Notes: generated from the sequence alone by a model not told the origin. A stretch of DNA of 64,000 nucleotides from CAHJXF01 sp038254545 (GCA_038254545.1 JBBSGB010000018.1:14296-78295); one strand, 5' to 3'. Positions 27,103 through 36,622 are shown, counted from the first letter of the stretch. A program made the numbers and translations.

Positions 27103-28281
27103 TCACGCAACCGTGCCTGCGATCGCGCTCGTTTCCGCAGCGCGTCCCATCGCATCGGGCAATGCCGCAAGAAACGCCTCGTTCTCGCGCTGCGTTCCGA
27201 TCGACACGCGCAGCCATTGCGGCAGGCCGTAGTTCGCGACCGGTCGCACGATGACGCCGCGCTTCAACAACGCGAGATTGACGCGCGCGCCTGCATCCTC
27301 ATCGTCGCCCGCCTTGAAGAGAATGAAGTTGCCGTACGACGGGATGTATTCGATGCCTGCCGCATCGAAGGCTTTGGAGAGTTGAAGAAGACCGGCGCGA
27401 TTGAGCGTGTAGATCTCTTGGAGAAACGCCTGGTCGCCGAGCGCCGCGACGGCCGCCGCTTGCGCGAGTGCATTGACGTTGAAGGCCGCCCGCACGCGAT
27501 TCATCAGGTCGGTGAGCGCGGGCTGTGCAATGCCGTAGCCGATCCGCAGACCCGCGAGCCCGTAGGCCTTGCTGAAGGTGCGCGAAATCAGCAGGTTCGG
27601 AAAACGCCGCACCCATTGCGTCGAGTCGAAGCGCAAGGCCGGCTCGAGATATTCGGTGTAGGCCTCGTCGAGCACGACCACGGTTTCTGCAGGCAGCGCG
27701 GCGAGAAAGGACGCGATGCGTTGCGGCTCGAGGAAGGTGCCGGTGGGGTTGCTCGGATTGGCGATGTACACGAGCTGTGCTGCGCCCTCGCCGTCTTTGC
27801 CGCAGGCAGCGACGAGCATCGCATCCAGATCGTGCCCGAGCGCTGCGGTGGCAGGAACGACGGTCGCGCGCGCGCCGATCTTCTGCGTCGCGAGCCCATA
27901 GACGACGAAGCCGTATTGCGAATACACGACGCGGCCCGCGCTGCCCGAGAAGGTCATCGCCGCGGTGATCAGGATGTCGCTCGATCCGGAGCCGAGCACG
28001 ATCCACTCGGGATCGATGCCGAGCTTCTTCGAGAGCACCTGCTTCAAGTCGAATCCGTTGTCGTCCGGATAGCGCGCGATCTCCGCCATCGCGGCGGCCA
28101 TCGCGCGCTGTGCGCTCCGCGGAATGCCGAGCGGGTTTTCGTTCGATGCGAGCTTGACGATCTTCGCGGGGTCGAGCCCGAACTCGCGCGCGACCTCCTC
28201 GATCGGCTTGCCGCCGATGTAGGGCGCGATCGAGCGGATGTAGTCGGGGATGTGAAGTGCCGGGACCGGCGAAGTCGTCAT
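27103..28281 (-). CDS. hisC: Histidinol-phosphate aminotransferase (aromatic aminotransferase)
   Basis: The 392-residue fold-type I PLP enzyme has VKLASNENPLGIP at the N-terminus, PSNPTG in the middle, PLP Lys in SRTFSKAYGLAGLRIGYG and the C-terminal Arg in WLRVSIGTQREN. HisC transaminates imidazole-acetol phosphate; copies inside pheA-tyrA operons often act mainly on aromatic substrates. It starts at ATG 28281 (MTTSPVPALHIPDYI). It sits between pheA and tyrA. Confidence 0.94.
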   Translation of the reverse strand: MTTSPVPALHIPDYIRSIAPYIGGKPIEEVAREFGLDPAKIVKLASNENPLGIPRSAQRAMAAAMAEIARYPDDNGFDLKQVLSKKLGIDPEWIVLGSGSSDILITAAMTFSGSAGRVVYSQYGFVVYGLATQKIGARATVVPATAALGHDLDAMLVAACGKDGEGAAQLVYIANPSNPTGTFLEPQRIASFLAALPAETVVVLDEAYTEYLEPALRFDSTQWVRRFPNLLISRTFSKAYGLAGLRIGYGIAQPALTDLMNRVRAAFNVNALAQAAAVAALGDQAFLQEIYTLNRAGLLQLSKAFDAAGIEYIPSYGNFILFKAGDDEDAGARVNLALLKRGVIVRPVANYGLPQWLRVSIGTQRENEAFLAALPDAMGRAAETSAIAGTVA

Positions 28282-28338
28282 GTGAAGTCTCGCAATCAGG
28301 AAAGGCACCGCTGGCGGCGACGCGGCGCGGCGCCGTGC

Positions 28339-29463
28339 TCAGGCCAGTGGATACGAACCGAGGACCTTGAAGAATCCGGCCTGGGCTTTCAGTTCGCCCA
28401 GCGCCGCGGCCACGCCGGGATCGGTCTCGTGGCCTTCGACGTCGATGTAGAAGTGATAGACCCACACGCCGGTGCGCGCGGGGCGCGACTCGAAGCGCGT
28501 CATCGACACGCCGTGACGCGCGAGCGGTTCGAGCGCTTCGTGGACGGCGCCCGACTTGTTGGCGACCGAGAACACGATCGAAGTCTGGTCGCGGCCCGAC
28601 GGCGTCGTGGCGATCGCGCCGATCACCGCGAAGCGCGTGGTGTTGCGCGCGAGATCCTGGATATGCGACGCGACCGCAACGAGCCCATAGCGTTCGATCG
28701 CGAGGTCGCCGGCGATCGCGGCGACACCGTCGTCTTCGGCGGCCATCTTCGCGGCGAGGCCGTTGCTTGCGACCGGCACTCTTTCGATGTCGGGGTAGTG
28801 GCGATCGAGCCATTGCATGCATTGCGCGAGCGCTTGCGGATGCGCGCAGACGCGGGTCACGGCGCGCCCGTCGCCGGCAGCCATCGATCCGGTTTTCGTG
28901 AGCAGATGGTGATCGATCGCCAACGCGACTTCGCCGCAAATGCGTAGCGGCGAATTGAGCAGCATGTCGAGGCTGCGATTGACGGTGCCCTCGGTCGAGT
29001 TCTCCACCGGGATCACGCCGAAGTCCGACGACGTCGCCTCGACCTCGCGAAAGATCTCATCGATGGTCGCGCACGGCCGACGCTCGACCGAGCGTCCGAA
29101 CTGCAGGATCACTGCATGCTCGCTGTAGGTTCCTTCGGGCCCGAGATAGGCGACCACCGCGGAACGCTCGAGCGCGCGGCATGCCGACATGATTTCTCGA
29201 TAGATGGTCGCGATCGCATCGTCGGGCAGCGGCCCCTCGTTCAATGCGCCCAGGCGCCGCACCACCTGCGCTTCACGCTCGGGACGAAACACCTGCGCGT
29301 TCGCGTCGGTCTCGCGCTTCCATTCGCCCACGCGATGCGCGACGCGCGCGCGTCGATTGAGCAGCGCGAGGACTTCCGCATCGATCGTGTCGATCTCGTC
29401 GCGCAGCGAGGCGAGCGTGTCGGGCCTGGAGGCGTCGTTCATGGCATCGCGTGCGGAACTCAT
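28339..29463 (-). CDS. pheA: Bifunctional chorismate mutase/prephenate dehydratase
   Basis: The 374-residue P-protein has an AroQ chorismate mutase domain (about 18-100; LRDEIDTIDAEVLALLNRRA), a prephenate dehydratase domain (about 103-280; YLGPEGTYSEHA, VIPVENSTEGTVNRSLDML, NTTRFAVIG with the catalytic Thr) and a C-terminal ACT domain (about 293-370; GAVHEALEPLARHGVSMTR, ESRP) for phenylalanine feedback. The ATG at 29463 directly abuts the serC stop, so it is translationally coupled to serC. Confidence 0.96.
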   Translation of the reverse strand: MSSARDAMNDASRPDTLASLRDEIDTIDAEVLALLNRRARVAHRVGEWKRETDANAQVFRPEREAQVVRRLGALNEGPLPDDAIATIYREIMSACRALERSAVVAYLGPEGTYSEHAVILQFGRSVERRPCATIDEIFREVEATSSDFGVIPVENSTEGTVNRSLDMLLNSPLRICGEVALAIDHHLLTKTGSMAAGDGRAVTRVCAHPQALAQCMQWLDRHYPDIERVPVASNGLAAKMAAEDDGVAAIAGDLAIERYGLVAVASHIQDLARNTTRFAVIGAIATTPSGRDQTSIVFSVANKSGAVHEALEPLARHGVSMTRFESRPARTGVWVYHFYIDVEGHETDPGVAAALGELKAQAGFFKVLGSYPLA

Positions 29464-30588
29464 TCAACCGTGTTTGCGTTCGAAGTCACGCATGAATGTC
29501 ACCAGCGCCTCGACACCGGCGCGCGGCATCGCATTGTAGATCGACGCGCGTATGCCGCCGACCGCGCGATGACCCTTCAAGCCCTTGAGTCCCGCAGCGG
29601 CCGAATCGGCGACGAAGCGCTTCGTCAATTCGTCATCGCGAAGGCTGAAGGTCACGTTCATGCGCGACCTGTCTTCGACCGCGACGTTGGTCGCATAGAA
29701 GTCCGATGCATCGAGCGCGTCGTACAGCAGCCTGGCTTTGTCGACGTTCTGCAGTTCGATCGCCGCCAGCGGCGACAGATCGGGACGACCGATCGCGGCA
29801 GGGCGCGCCTTCAGCCACTTGAACACCAAGCCTGCCAGATAGATCGCGTAGGTAGGCGGAGTGTTGAACATCGAGTCGTTGTCGGCCACCACCTTGTAGT
29901 CGAAGGCCGCCGGGCACAGGGGATGCGCCTTGCCGATCAGGTCTTCCCGAACGATCACGAAGGTCAGGCCGGCCATGCTGACGTTCTTCTGTGCGCCGCC
30001 GTAGATCAGGCCATAACGCGTCACGTCGATCGGCCGCGACAGGATGTGCGACGACGCGTCTTCGATCAAAGCCGTGCCGTCGCCGTATACGGCCCGCACA
30101 TCGGGCGTCCATTGATATTCGATGCCACCGATCGTCTCATTGCCGCAGATATGCACGTAGGCCGCGCCCTTCGTCGGCTTCCACTCGTGCTCCTTCGGCA
30201 CGCGCGTATAGCCATGGGATTTGCTCGACGCGATCACGTGCACCTCGCCGTAGCGACGCGCTTCGTTGATCGACTTGGTCGCCCAGATGCCGGTGTCGAC
30301 GTAATCGGCCACGCCAATGCCGCGCATCATGTTGAGCGGCACGATCGCGTTCTCCGCCAGTGCCCCGCCCTGCATGAAGAGGATCTTGTAGTTCGCGGGC
30401 GCGCCCAGCAGTTCACGCAGATCGGCCTCGGCTTCGCCGATCACGGGCGCGTAGTCGGCGCTGCGATGGCTCATCTCCATCACCGACATGCCGCTGCCGC
30501 GCCAGTCGAGCATTTCGCTCGCGGCCTGACGCAGCACCTCTTCGGGAATGGTCGCGGGACCCGGCGAGAAATTGTAGGCGCGCGTCAT
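29464..30588 (-). CDS. serC: Phosphoserine aminotransferase
   Basis: The 374-residue PLP enzyme transaminates 3-phosphohydroxypyruvate (serine) and the equivalent pyridoxine precursor. It begins RAYNFSPGPATIPEEVLRQA and has the PLP Lys in LIYGGAQKNVSMAGLT, AGLVFKWLK and the C-terminal GGIRASIYNAMP. It heads the serC-pheA-hisC-tyrA aromatic block downstream of gyrA. Confidence 0.97.
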   Translation of the reverse strand: MTRAYNFSPGPATIPEEVLRQAASEMLDWRGSGMSVMEMSHRSADYAPVIGEAEADLRELLGAPANYKILFMQGGALAENAIVPLNMMRGIGVADYVDTGIWATKSINEARRYGEVHVIASSKSHGYTRVPKEHEWKPTKGAAYVHICGNETIGGIEYQWTPDVRAVYGDGTALIEDASSHILSRPIDVTRYGLIYGGAQKNVSMAGLTFVIVREDLIGKAHPLCPAAFDYKVVADNDSMFNTPPTYAIYLAGLVFKWLKARPAAIGRPDLSPLAAIELQNVDKARLLYDALDASDFYATNVAVEDRSRMNVTFSLRDDELTKRFVADSAAAGLKGLKGHRAVGGIRASIYNAMPRAGVEALVTFMRDFERKHG

Positions 30589-30608
30589 GCGTTGTCCTTC
30601 GCCGTGCC

Positions 30609-31289
30609 TTACTTCTTCGCCGGTGCTTTCGCGGGTGCCTTCGCCGGCGTGCTCGCCTGGGTCACCGCATCGACTTCCTTCTTGATGGTCTTTTCCATCA
30701 CCGCGTTCACGCGTGGCTGGAAGATCGAGAACCCCGCCTGCATCGATTCGTTGATGAGCTGCGGCGTCACGCTCAGCGTCTTGGCACCGACCGGCGTCTT
30801 GTAGAACGCGGTGATCTGACGGACCTCGTCGGCGGTGTAGTACTTCGCGTAGATCGGATACATGCGCTCGATCGATTCATCGACGTTCTTGGGGTCGTTG
30901 ATGATGGCCTGCGCTTCCTTGACGGCGTTCTCGAAGGGCTGATTCATGCCCGCGCGCACCTTCTGTTTTTGTTCCTGCGACAAGGACGCGTTGTTCTCGA
31001 TCTGCGCATTCATCGCCTGCGCCATCTGCAGCGGCAGGTTCTGACCCATCAACTGAAAGGCCTTCGCCATGTTCTCGCGCATCTTCATGGTTTCGATCAG
31101 CTCCTTGATCGCGGCGCGTGCTTCGGGCGTCACGGTGACAGGCGCTGCCGGGGCAGCCGGGGCGGGCGCAGTCGCAGCCGGAGGAGTGGCCGTCGGAGGC
31201 GCCTTCGGTGCCTGCGCGTTGACCGTTATGGGCAGGGCCAGGGCGCCGGCGACGAGCATGCCGGTCAATGCGGTAACTGTTTTCTTCAT
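30609..31289 (-). CDS. DUF2059-family secreted protein
   Basis: The 226-residue protein has a signal peptide (MKKTVTALTGMLVAGALALP, cleaved near VNAQ), an Ala/Pro-rich linker (about 24-50) and a DUF2059 domain (about 110-205) with YAKYYTADEVRQITAFYKTP and VGAKTLSVTPQLINESMQAG. The C-terminus is an Ala/Pro/Lys repeat (APAKAPAKK). Function of DUF2059 is unknown; it is regularly found between gyrA and serC in Burkholderiales. Probably periplasmic. Confidence 0.9.
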   Translation of the reverse strand: MKKTVTALTGMLVAGALALPITVNAQAPKAPPTATPPAATAPAPAAPAAPVTVTPEARAAIKELIETMKMRENMAKAFQLMGQNLPLQMAQAMNAQIENNASLSQEQKQKVRAGMNQPFENAVKEAQAIINDPKNVDESIERMYPIYAKYYTADEVRQITAFYKTPVGAKTLSVTPQLINESMQAGFSIFQPRVNAVMEKTIKKEVDAVTQASTPAKAPAKAPAKK

Positions 31290-31389
31290 CGGGAGTCTCC
31301 TGCGCCGAAGCGACGCATCTGTTGAAAATCGTAAAGGATCGGGTTGAACCACGCGATGGTCGGGGCGGTCGCGCCCGCCGCTGTCCTGG

Positions 31390-34014
31390 TCACGCGGGTT
31401 CGTCGGTACTCGCGTTGCCGTCGCCCACGGGAAGCTCTTCGCTGTCGTCGGTCTCGACCACGCGTTGCAGACCGACCAGGCGCGTGCCTTGATCGACGCT
31501 GATCAAGGTCACACCCTGCGTGGCACGGCCCATCTCGCGAATCTCGGACACGCGCGTGCGGATCAGCACGCCGCCGGTAGTGATCAGCATGATCTCGTCC
31601 TTGACATCGACCAGCGTGGCCGCGACCACCTTGCCGTTGCGCTCGGAGGTGGAGATCGCGATCATGCCTTTGGTTCCGCGACCGTGGCGCGTGTACTCAC
31701 CGATCGGTGTGCGCTTGCCGTAGCCGTTCTCGGTCGCCGTCAACACGCTCTGTGAAGCGCGATTCTCGTCTTCGTTGGGCGCGACCAAGAGCGCGATCAC
31801 CTGCTGACCGGGCTCGAGGTTCATGCCGCGCACGCCGCGCGCGCCACGACCCATCGAACGCACATCGTTCTCGTCGAAGCGCACCGCCTTGCCCGAATCG
31901 GCGAACAGCATCACGTCGTGACGGCCGTCGGTGATGGCCACGCCGATCAGATGATCGCCGTCGTCGAGATCGACCGCGATGATGCCGGCGGTGCGACGGT
32001 TCGCGAAGTCGGTCAGCGGCGTCTTCTTGACGGTGCCCAGCGACGTCGCCATGAAGACGTAGTGCGCGTCGTCGAAGGTCTTGACCGCCAGCACGACGGT
32101 GATCTTCTCGCCATCGGCCAACGGCCACATGTTGACCATCGGCCTGCCACGCGAGCCGCGCGAACCCTGCGGCACTTCATAGACCTTCAACCAATAGACC
32201 CGGCCGCGATCCGAGAACGCCAGGATCATGTCGTGCGTGTTGGCGATGAAGAGCTGGTCGATCCAGTCGTCTTCCTTGGTCGCCGCGGCTTGCTTGCCGC
32301 GACCGCCGCGCTTCTGCGCGCGGTATTCGGCGATCGGCTGGCTCTTGATGTAGCCGGTGTGCGAGATCGTCACCACCATGTCCTGCGGCGTGATCAGGTC
32401 TTCGTCGTTCATGTCGAGCGCGTTGAGCACGATCTCGCTGCGGCGATCGTCACCGAAATCGTTCCTGATCTGCTGCAGCTCTTCGGTGATGATCGCGGTG
32501 ATGCGCGCGGGCTTGGCAAGGATGTCGAGCAGATCGGCGATCTGGCCCATCACCTCGCGGTATTCCTCGACGATCTTGTCCTGCTCGAGCCCGGTCAGGC
32601 GCTGCAGGCGCATCTGCAAAATCTCCTGCGCCTGGTCGTCCGAAAGCTTGTAAAGGCCATCGGGCTGCATGCCGTAGTGCGCAGGCAGGCCCTCGGGCCG
32701 GTAGGCTTCGCGGCCACCGGATTCCTCGGTCTCGGCACGCGCCAGCATCTCCCGCACCAGCGACGAGTCCCACGCGCGGCGCATCAGCTCCTGCTTGGCG
32801 ATCGGCGGCGTGGGTGCGGCCTTGATCAGCGCGATGAACTCGTCGATGTTGGCCAGCGCGACCGCCAGGCCTTCGAGCACATGGCCGCGCTCGCGCGCCT
32901 TCTTCAACTCGAACACGGTGCGGCGCGTGACGATCTCGCGACGATGCGAGACGAACGCATCGATAATCATCTTGAGATTGCACAGGCGCGGCTGACCGTC
33001 GAGCAGCGCCACCATGTTCATACCGAACGTGTCCTGAAGCTGCGTGTTCTTGAAGAGGTTGTTGAGCACCACCTCGGGTACTTCGCCACGCTTCAGATCG
33101 ATGACCACGCGCATGCCCGACTTGTCGGACTCGTCCTGGACGTGCGCGATGCCTTCGAGCTTCTTTTCCTGCAACAGCTCGGCGATGCGCTCGAGCAGGG
33201 TCTTCTTGTTCACCTGGTAGGGCAGCTCGTCGATGATGATCGAGGTGCGATTTCCCTTGTCGATGTCCTCGAAGTGCGACTTGGCGCGCATCACGATGCG
33301 GCCGCGGCCGGTGCGATAACCCTCGCGCACACCGGCGATGCCGTGGATCACGCCGCCGGTAGGAAAGTCGGGCGCGGGCACGATCTCGATCAATTCGTCG
33401 ATCGTGCAGTCCGGGTTCTTGAGCACGTGCAGGCAGGCATCGACCACTTCGCGCAGGTTGTGCGGCGGAATGTTGGTCGCCATGCCGACCGCGATGCCGG
33501 TCGAGCCGTTGACAAGCAGGTTCGGGATCTTGGCCGGCAGGACCACCGGCTCTCTTTCCTGGCCGTCGTAGTTGGGCACGAAATCGACGGTCTCGCGATC
33601 GAGGTCCGCGATCATCGCCTCGGCGATCCTGGAGAGCCGCACCTCGGTGTAGCGCGAGGCCGCCGCGTTATCGCCGTCGACCGATCCGAAATTGCCCTGG
33701 CCGTCGATCAGCGGATAGCGCAGCGAGAACGGCTGCGCCATGCGAACCATGGTGTCGTAGATCGCCGCGTCGCCGTGCGGGTGGTACTTGCCCATCACGT
33801 CGCCGGACACGCGCGCCGATTTCTTGTACGGGCGATTGGAGTGGTTGCCCAGTTCGTTCATGCCGTATAGCACGCGCCTGTGGACGGGTTTGAGGCCATC
33901 GCGCAGGTCGGGCAGTGCACGACCCACGATCACGCTCATCGCGTAGTCGAGATATGACCGGCGCATCTCTTCTTCGAGACTGACCGGGATCATTTCCTTG
34001 GCAAACGGATTCAT
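31390..34014 (-). CDS. gyrA: DNA gyrase subunit A
   Basis: The 874-residue GyrA introduces negative supercoils with GyrB. The catalytic Tyr is at 122 (AAASRYTEVRLS). The quinolone-resistance region reads GKYHPHGDAAIYDTMVRMAQ, giving Ala at position 83 where E. coli has Ser, with Asp87 kept. The C-terminal beta-pinwheel follows, including the GyrA box QKRGGRGK. The length is normal. It is divergent from the deaminase gene at 34313; the 298 bp between holds the promoter. Confidence 0.98.
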   Translation of the reverse strand: MNPFAKEMIPVSLEEEMRRSYLDYAMSVIVGRALPDLRDGLKPVHRRVLYGMNELGNHSNRPYKKSARVSGDVMGKYHPHGDAAIYDTMVRMAQPFSLRYPLIDGQGNFGSVDGDNAAASRYTEVRLSRIAEAMIADLDRETVDFVPNYDGQEREPVVLPAKIPNLLVNGSTGIAVGMATNIPPHNLREVVDACLHVLKNPDCTIDELIEIVPAPDFPTGGVIHGIAGVREGYRTGRGRIVMRAKSHFEDIDKGNRTSIIIDELPYQVNKKTLLERIAELLQEKKLEGIAHVQDESDKSGMRVVIDLKRGEVPEVVLNNLFKNTQLQDTFGMNMVALLDGQPRLCNLKMIIDAFVSHRREIVTRRTVFELKKARERGHVLEGLAVALANIDEFIALIKAAPTPPIAKQELMRRAWDSSLVREMLARAETEESGGREAYRPEGLPAHYGMQPDGLYKLSDDQAQEILQMRLQRLTGLEQDKIVEEYREVMGQIADLLDILAKPARITAIITEELQQIRNDFGDDRRSEIVLNALDMNDEDLITPQDMVVTISHTGYIKSQPIAEYRAQKRGGRGKQAAATKEDDWIDQLFIANTHDMILAFSDRGRVYWLKVYEVPQGSRGSRGRPMVNMWPLADGEKITVVLAVKTFDDAHYVFMATSLGTVKKTPLTDFANRRTAGIIAVDLDDGDHLIGVAITDGRHDVMLFADSGKAVRFDENDVRSMGRGARGVRGMNLEPGQQVIALLVAPNEDENRASQSVLTATENGYGKRTPIGEYTRHGRGTKGMIAISTSERNGKVVAATLVDVKDEIMLITTGGVLIRTRVSEIREMGRATQGVTLISVDQGTRLVGLQRVVETDDSEELPVGDGNASTDEPA

Positions 34015-34170
34015 GAAGTACGGGCCAGCGATGGATTACGCCAGCACGAGCAAGAAACGGGGTGAACAGGCATCGTGGGAACGGCCGCATAACGCAAGCG
34101 CAGATGCACGACTGTCAGGGCGCGAATAATGCAGCCAAGAGTCGGGCGCGCGGCCGAAATTTAACTTGTG

Positions 34171-34176
34171 ATTTTA
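34171..34176 (-). promoter_or_regulatory. Possible -10 element for gyrA
   Basis: TAAAAT on the minus strand, in an AT-rich island (about 34157-34177) inside otherwise GC-rich DNA, about 155 bp upstream of gyrA. No good -35 hexamer at standard spacing, so the call rests on composition and position. Confidence 0.3.
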
Positions 34177-34299
34177 GCACGGCGGCCTCGCCAGCCGGTC
34201 GTGACGAGGGCCGCCGCAGACTGCCGCGGCGCGCACATCCAAGCGTGGAGTCCTCGCTCGAAATCAGCGGTCCGGTTCCGGCCGCCTCGCACCCTTTGC

Positions 34300-34305
34300 T
34301 ATATT
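34300..34305 (+). promoter_or_regulatory. Possible -10 element giving a leaderless mRNA
   Basis: TATATT ends 7 bp before the ATG of the deaminase gene (34313). A transcript starting 6-8 nt downstream of this hexamer would begin at or next to the ATG, and no Shine-Dalgarno is visible. The -35 region is not convincing. Confidence 0.35.
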
Positions 34306-34312
34306 CGCGCCG

Positions 34313-35665
34313 ATGCAAGAGCCGCAACCCGTCGCCGAATTGATCGTGCCGCGCTGGATCGTGCCGATCGAACCGGCCGGCGTAGTGCTCGAAGACCATG
34401 CGATCGCGATCGATGATGTGGGCCTCATCGTCGCGGTGCTGCCGCTCGCCGAACTGCGCGAACGCTACGCCGCGGAGCGCGAAACCATCCTCGCCGATCA
34501 CGTCGTCACTCCCGGTCTCTTCAATCTCCATACGCATGCGGCAATGACCCTGCTGCGCGGACTCGGCGACGACCTGCCGCTGATGGACTGGCTGCACACG
34601 CGCATCTGGCCGGTCGAGAAGGCGCTTTTATCCGAAGACTTCGTGACCGCCGGTACCCGTCTCGCATGTCTGGAGATGCTTCGCGGCGGGACCACCTGTT
34701 TCTCCGACATGTATTTCTTTCCCGATGCGGCGGGGGCGGCCGCGCGCGAGATCGGCATGCGCGCGCACCTGGGCTTGACCGTGATCGATCTGCCTACCGC
34801 TGCCGGTGGCGACGCCGATGACTATCTGGACCGTGGACTCGCGCTGTTCGACCGCCGGCGCGGCGATCCGATGCTGACGTTCGCGTTCGCCCCGCACGCG
34901 CCATACACGATTCGCGATACCACCTTCGAGCGCATCGCGATGCTGATGGGCCAGACCGGCCTGCCGATGCAGATCCATCTGCACGAAACGCTGGACGAGA
35001 TCCGGCAAGAGGAAGCCCAGCACGGCATGCGGCCGATCACCCGACTCGAACGCCTGGGCCTGATCTCGCCGCAATTGACCGCGGTCCACGCGGTCCATCT
35101 GGACGCGAACGAGATTCGCCTGTTCGCCGAGCGCGGGGTGGCCATCGCCCATTGCCCGGCGTCCAATCTCAAGCTCGCGTCGGGAATCGCTCCGATCGCG
35201 CGCTATCTCGACGCGGGCATTTCCATCGGCATCGGCACCGACGGCAGCGCCAGCAACAATCGGCTCGACATGCCCGGCGAGATGCGGCTGGCCGCATTAC
35301 TGGCCAAGGGCGTCTCCGGCCGGGCTGACGCCTTCAACGCGCACCAGGTGCTGCGCGCGGCGACGCTGGCGGGCGCAAAAGCGTGCGGGCTCGACGCGCG
35401 AATCGGCAGCATCGTGGCTGGGAAGGAAGCCGATCTGGCCGCGTTCGACTTGTCGGCTCTCGACTTCAATCCGATTTTCGATGTGGCGTCGCATCTGATT
35501 TTTGTAGCCGGACGCGAAGCGGTCACGGATGTTTGGGTACGCGGCGAGGCTGTTGTGCGAAAGCGACAATTCGTCGCGCAAGGCGCGCGCGCCGCGGAAT
35601 CCAAGGGTGCAAGCGACATAGCCCTGTGGCAGAATCGGATGAGAAGTCAATTGGATGCGCGGTAA
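34313..35665 (+). CDS. mtaD: TRZ/ATZ-family amidohydrolase, probable 5'-methylthioadenosine/S-adenosylhomocysteine deaminase
   Basis: The 450-residue metal-dependent hydrolase has NLHTHAAMTLLRGLGDDLPL (HxH metal ligands), WLHTRIWPVE, the His ligand in QIHLHETLDE, HCPASNLKLASGIAP and GTDGSASNNRLDM (Asp ligand). This fits the MTA/SAH deaminase-guanine deaminase branch. In Burkholderiales this gene commonly lies next to ubiG and gph, as here with ompA between. Substrate within the family (MTA, SAH, adenosine or a triazine-like compound) is inferred. Confidence 0.88.
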   Translation: MQEPQPVAELIVPRWIVPIEPAGVVLEDHAIAIDDVGLIVAVLPLAELRERYAAERETILADHVVTPGLFNLHTHAAMTLLRGLGDDLPLMDWLHTRIWPVEKALLSEDFVTAGTRLACLEMLRGGTTCFSDMYFFPDAAGAAAREIGMRAHLGLTVIDLPTAAGGDADDYLDRGLALFDRRRGDPMLTFAFAPHAPYTIRDTTFERIAMLMGQTGLPMQIHLHETLDEIRQEEAQHGMRPITRLERLGLISPQLTAVHAVHLDANEIRLFAERGVAIAHCPASNLKLASGIAPIARYLDAGISIGIGTDGSASNNRLDMPGEMRLAALLAKGVSGRADAFNAHQVLRAATLAGAKACGLDARIGSIVAGKEADLAAFDLSALDFNPIFDVASHLIFVAGREAVTDVWVRGEAVVRKRQFVAQGARAAESKGASDIALWQNRMRSQLDAR

Positions 35666-35795
35666 TTTTGCGGTCGCAATTGATGCTTGAGAAGTGCGGC
35701 GCTGAGCTTGAGAACGGGTATCGACTAGGTCATAACCGGACTTGAACGGGGAAGTTTGCTCTGCGACCCACGAGGCATCGAGGGTATGAATTCGT

Positions 35796-35816
35796 AGATG
35801 CGGCTGCAGCGCATCT
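35796..35816 (+). other. Hairpin in the ompA leader
   Basis: AGATGCG (35796-35802) pairs with CGCATCT (35810-35816) around a 7 nt loop, 30 bp upstream of the ompA ATG and before the AAAAGGAG ribosome binding site. It could stabilise the messenger, as leader hairpins do in enterobacterial ompA, but this is only inference. Confidence 0.35.
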
Positions 35817-35845
35817 GCGTTGAAATCGAAATCAAAAGGAGAAAC

Positions 35846-36547
35846 ATGAATAAGTCGGTCAAAATGTCAGCTTTGGCTGCACTCTTGGCGTCGGCAGGTT
35901 GCGCCATGGTGGCGCCGGTAGCGTCGCCGCCGCAGCAACCCCTCACGGACATCAAGGCTGCGACCCCGGTAAGCGGCTATGTGCAAGACGCGCGCGGGAT
36001 CATTGTTCGCGATCCTTTCGGTCTTTGCTGGCGCACCGGATATTTCACTCCTGCGCTCGCTCAGATCGAGTGCGATCCCGACCTCGTTCCCAAACCTGCG
36101 GTCGTAGCACCCCCGCCTGCACCTCCTGCTGCCGCCCAGCCGCCAGCAGTGGCCCCGGCGACGCCTGCTGCAGAGAAGATCACGTTTGCAGCCGATGCGT
36201 TCTTCGATTTCAACAAGTCCACGTTGAAGCCCGAAGGCAAGGCCAAGCTCGACGATCTGGTCAGCAAGCTTGGCGCGATCAACCTCGAAGTGATCATTGC
36301 CGTCGGCCACACCGACAGCATCGGCTCGGTCGCGTACAACCAGAAGCTGTCGGTGCGTCGTGCCGAATCGGTCAAGGCTTACCTCGTCAGCAAGGGTGTC
36401 GAAGCGAACCGCATCTACACCGAAGGCAAGGGCAAGAGTCAGCCGATCGCTCCGAACACGATCAACGGCAAGGACAACCCGGCCGGCCGCGCGAAGAATC
36501 GTCGCGTGGAGATCGAAGTCGTCGGCACCCGCGCGCCGAACCGCTGA
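35846..36547 (+). CDS. ompA: OmpA-family outer-membrane protein
   Basis: The 233-residue protein has an N-terminal signal with a Cys at 19 (LLASAGCAM), imperfect as a lipobox. A short conserved segment with paired cysteines (DPFGLCWRTGYFTP, QIECDPDLVPKP), a Pro/Ala linker (about 85-110) and an OmpA/MotB peptidoglycan-binding domain (about 115-228) follow. The domain shows TFAADAFFDFNKSTLKPEGK, VGHTDSIGSVAYNQKLSVRR and NPAGRAKNRRVEIEV. There is no eight-strand barrel, as is usual for this Burkholderiales type. AAAAGGAG precedes the ATG. A strong terminator follows. Confidence 0.94.
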   Translation: MNKSVKMSALAALLASAGCAMVAPVASPPQQPLTDIKAATPVSGYVQDARGIIVRDPFGLCWRTGYFTPALAQIECDPDLVPKPAVVAPPPAPPAAAQPPAVAPATPAAEKITFAADAFFDFNKSTLKPEGKAKLDDLVSKLGAINLEVIIAVGHTDSIGSVAYNQKLSVRRAESVKAYLVSKGVEANRIYTEGKGKSQPIAPNTINGKDNPAGRAKNRRVEIEVVGTRAPNR

Positions 36548-36595
36548 CCGGGAACATAGAAAGACAAGAACAGCGACGCCATAGCGTTTGCCATG

Positions 36596-36622
36596 AGCCC
36601 CGCGAAAGCGGGGCTTTTTTTT
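36596..36622 (+). terminator. Rho-independent terminator of ompA
   Basis: AGCCCCGC-GAAA-GCGGGGCT (36596-36615) forms a perfect 8 bp stem with a stable GAAA tetraloop, followed by an uninterrupted T run to 36622. It lies 49 bp after the ompA stop and isolates ompA from ubiG. Confidence 0.95.

Noticed and set aside
26617..28947. 776-residue plus-strand open frame
   Set aside because: Runs antisense across tyrA, hisC and part of pheA; composition is that of a shadow frame.
31918..33870. 650-residue plus-strand open frame
   Set aside because: Antisense of gyrA, low-complexity His/Asp/Val/Arg composition.
34171..34176. Complete sigma-70 promoter for gyrA
   Set aside because: Only the -10-like hexamer could be supported; no -35 at 16-18 bp, so only a weak element is listed.
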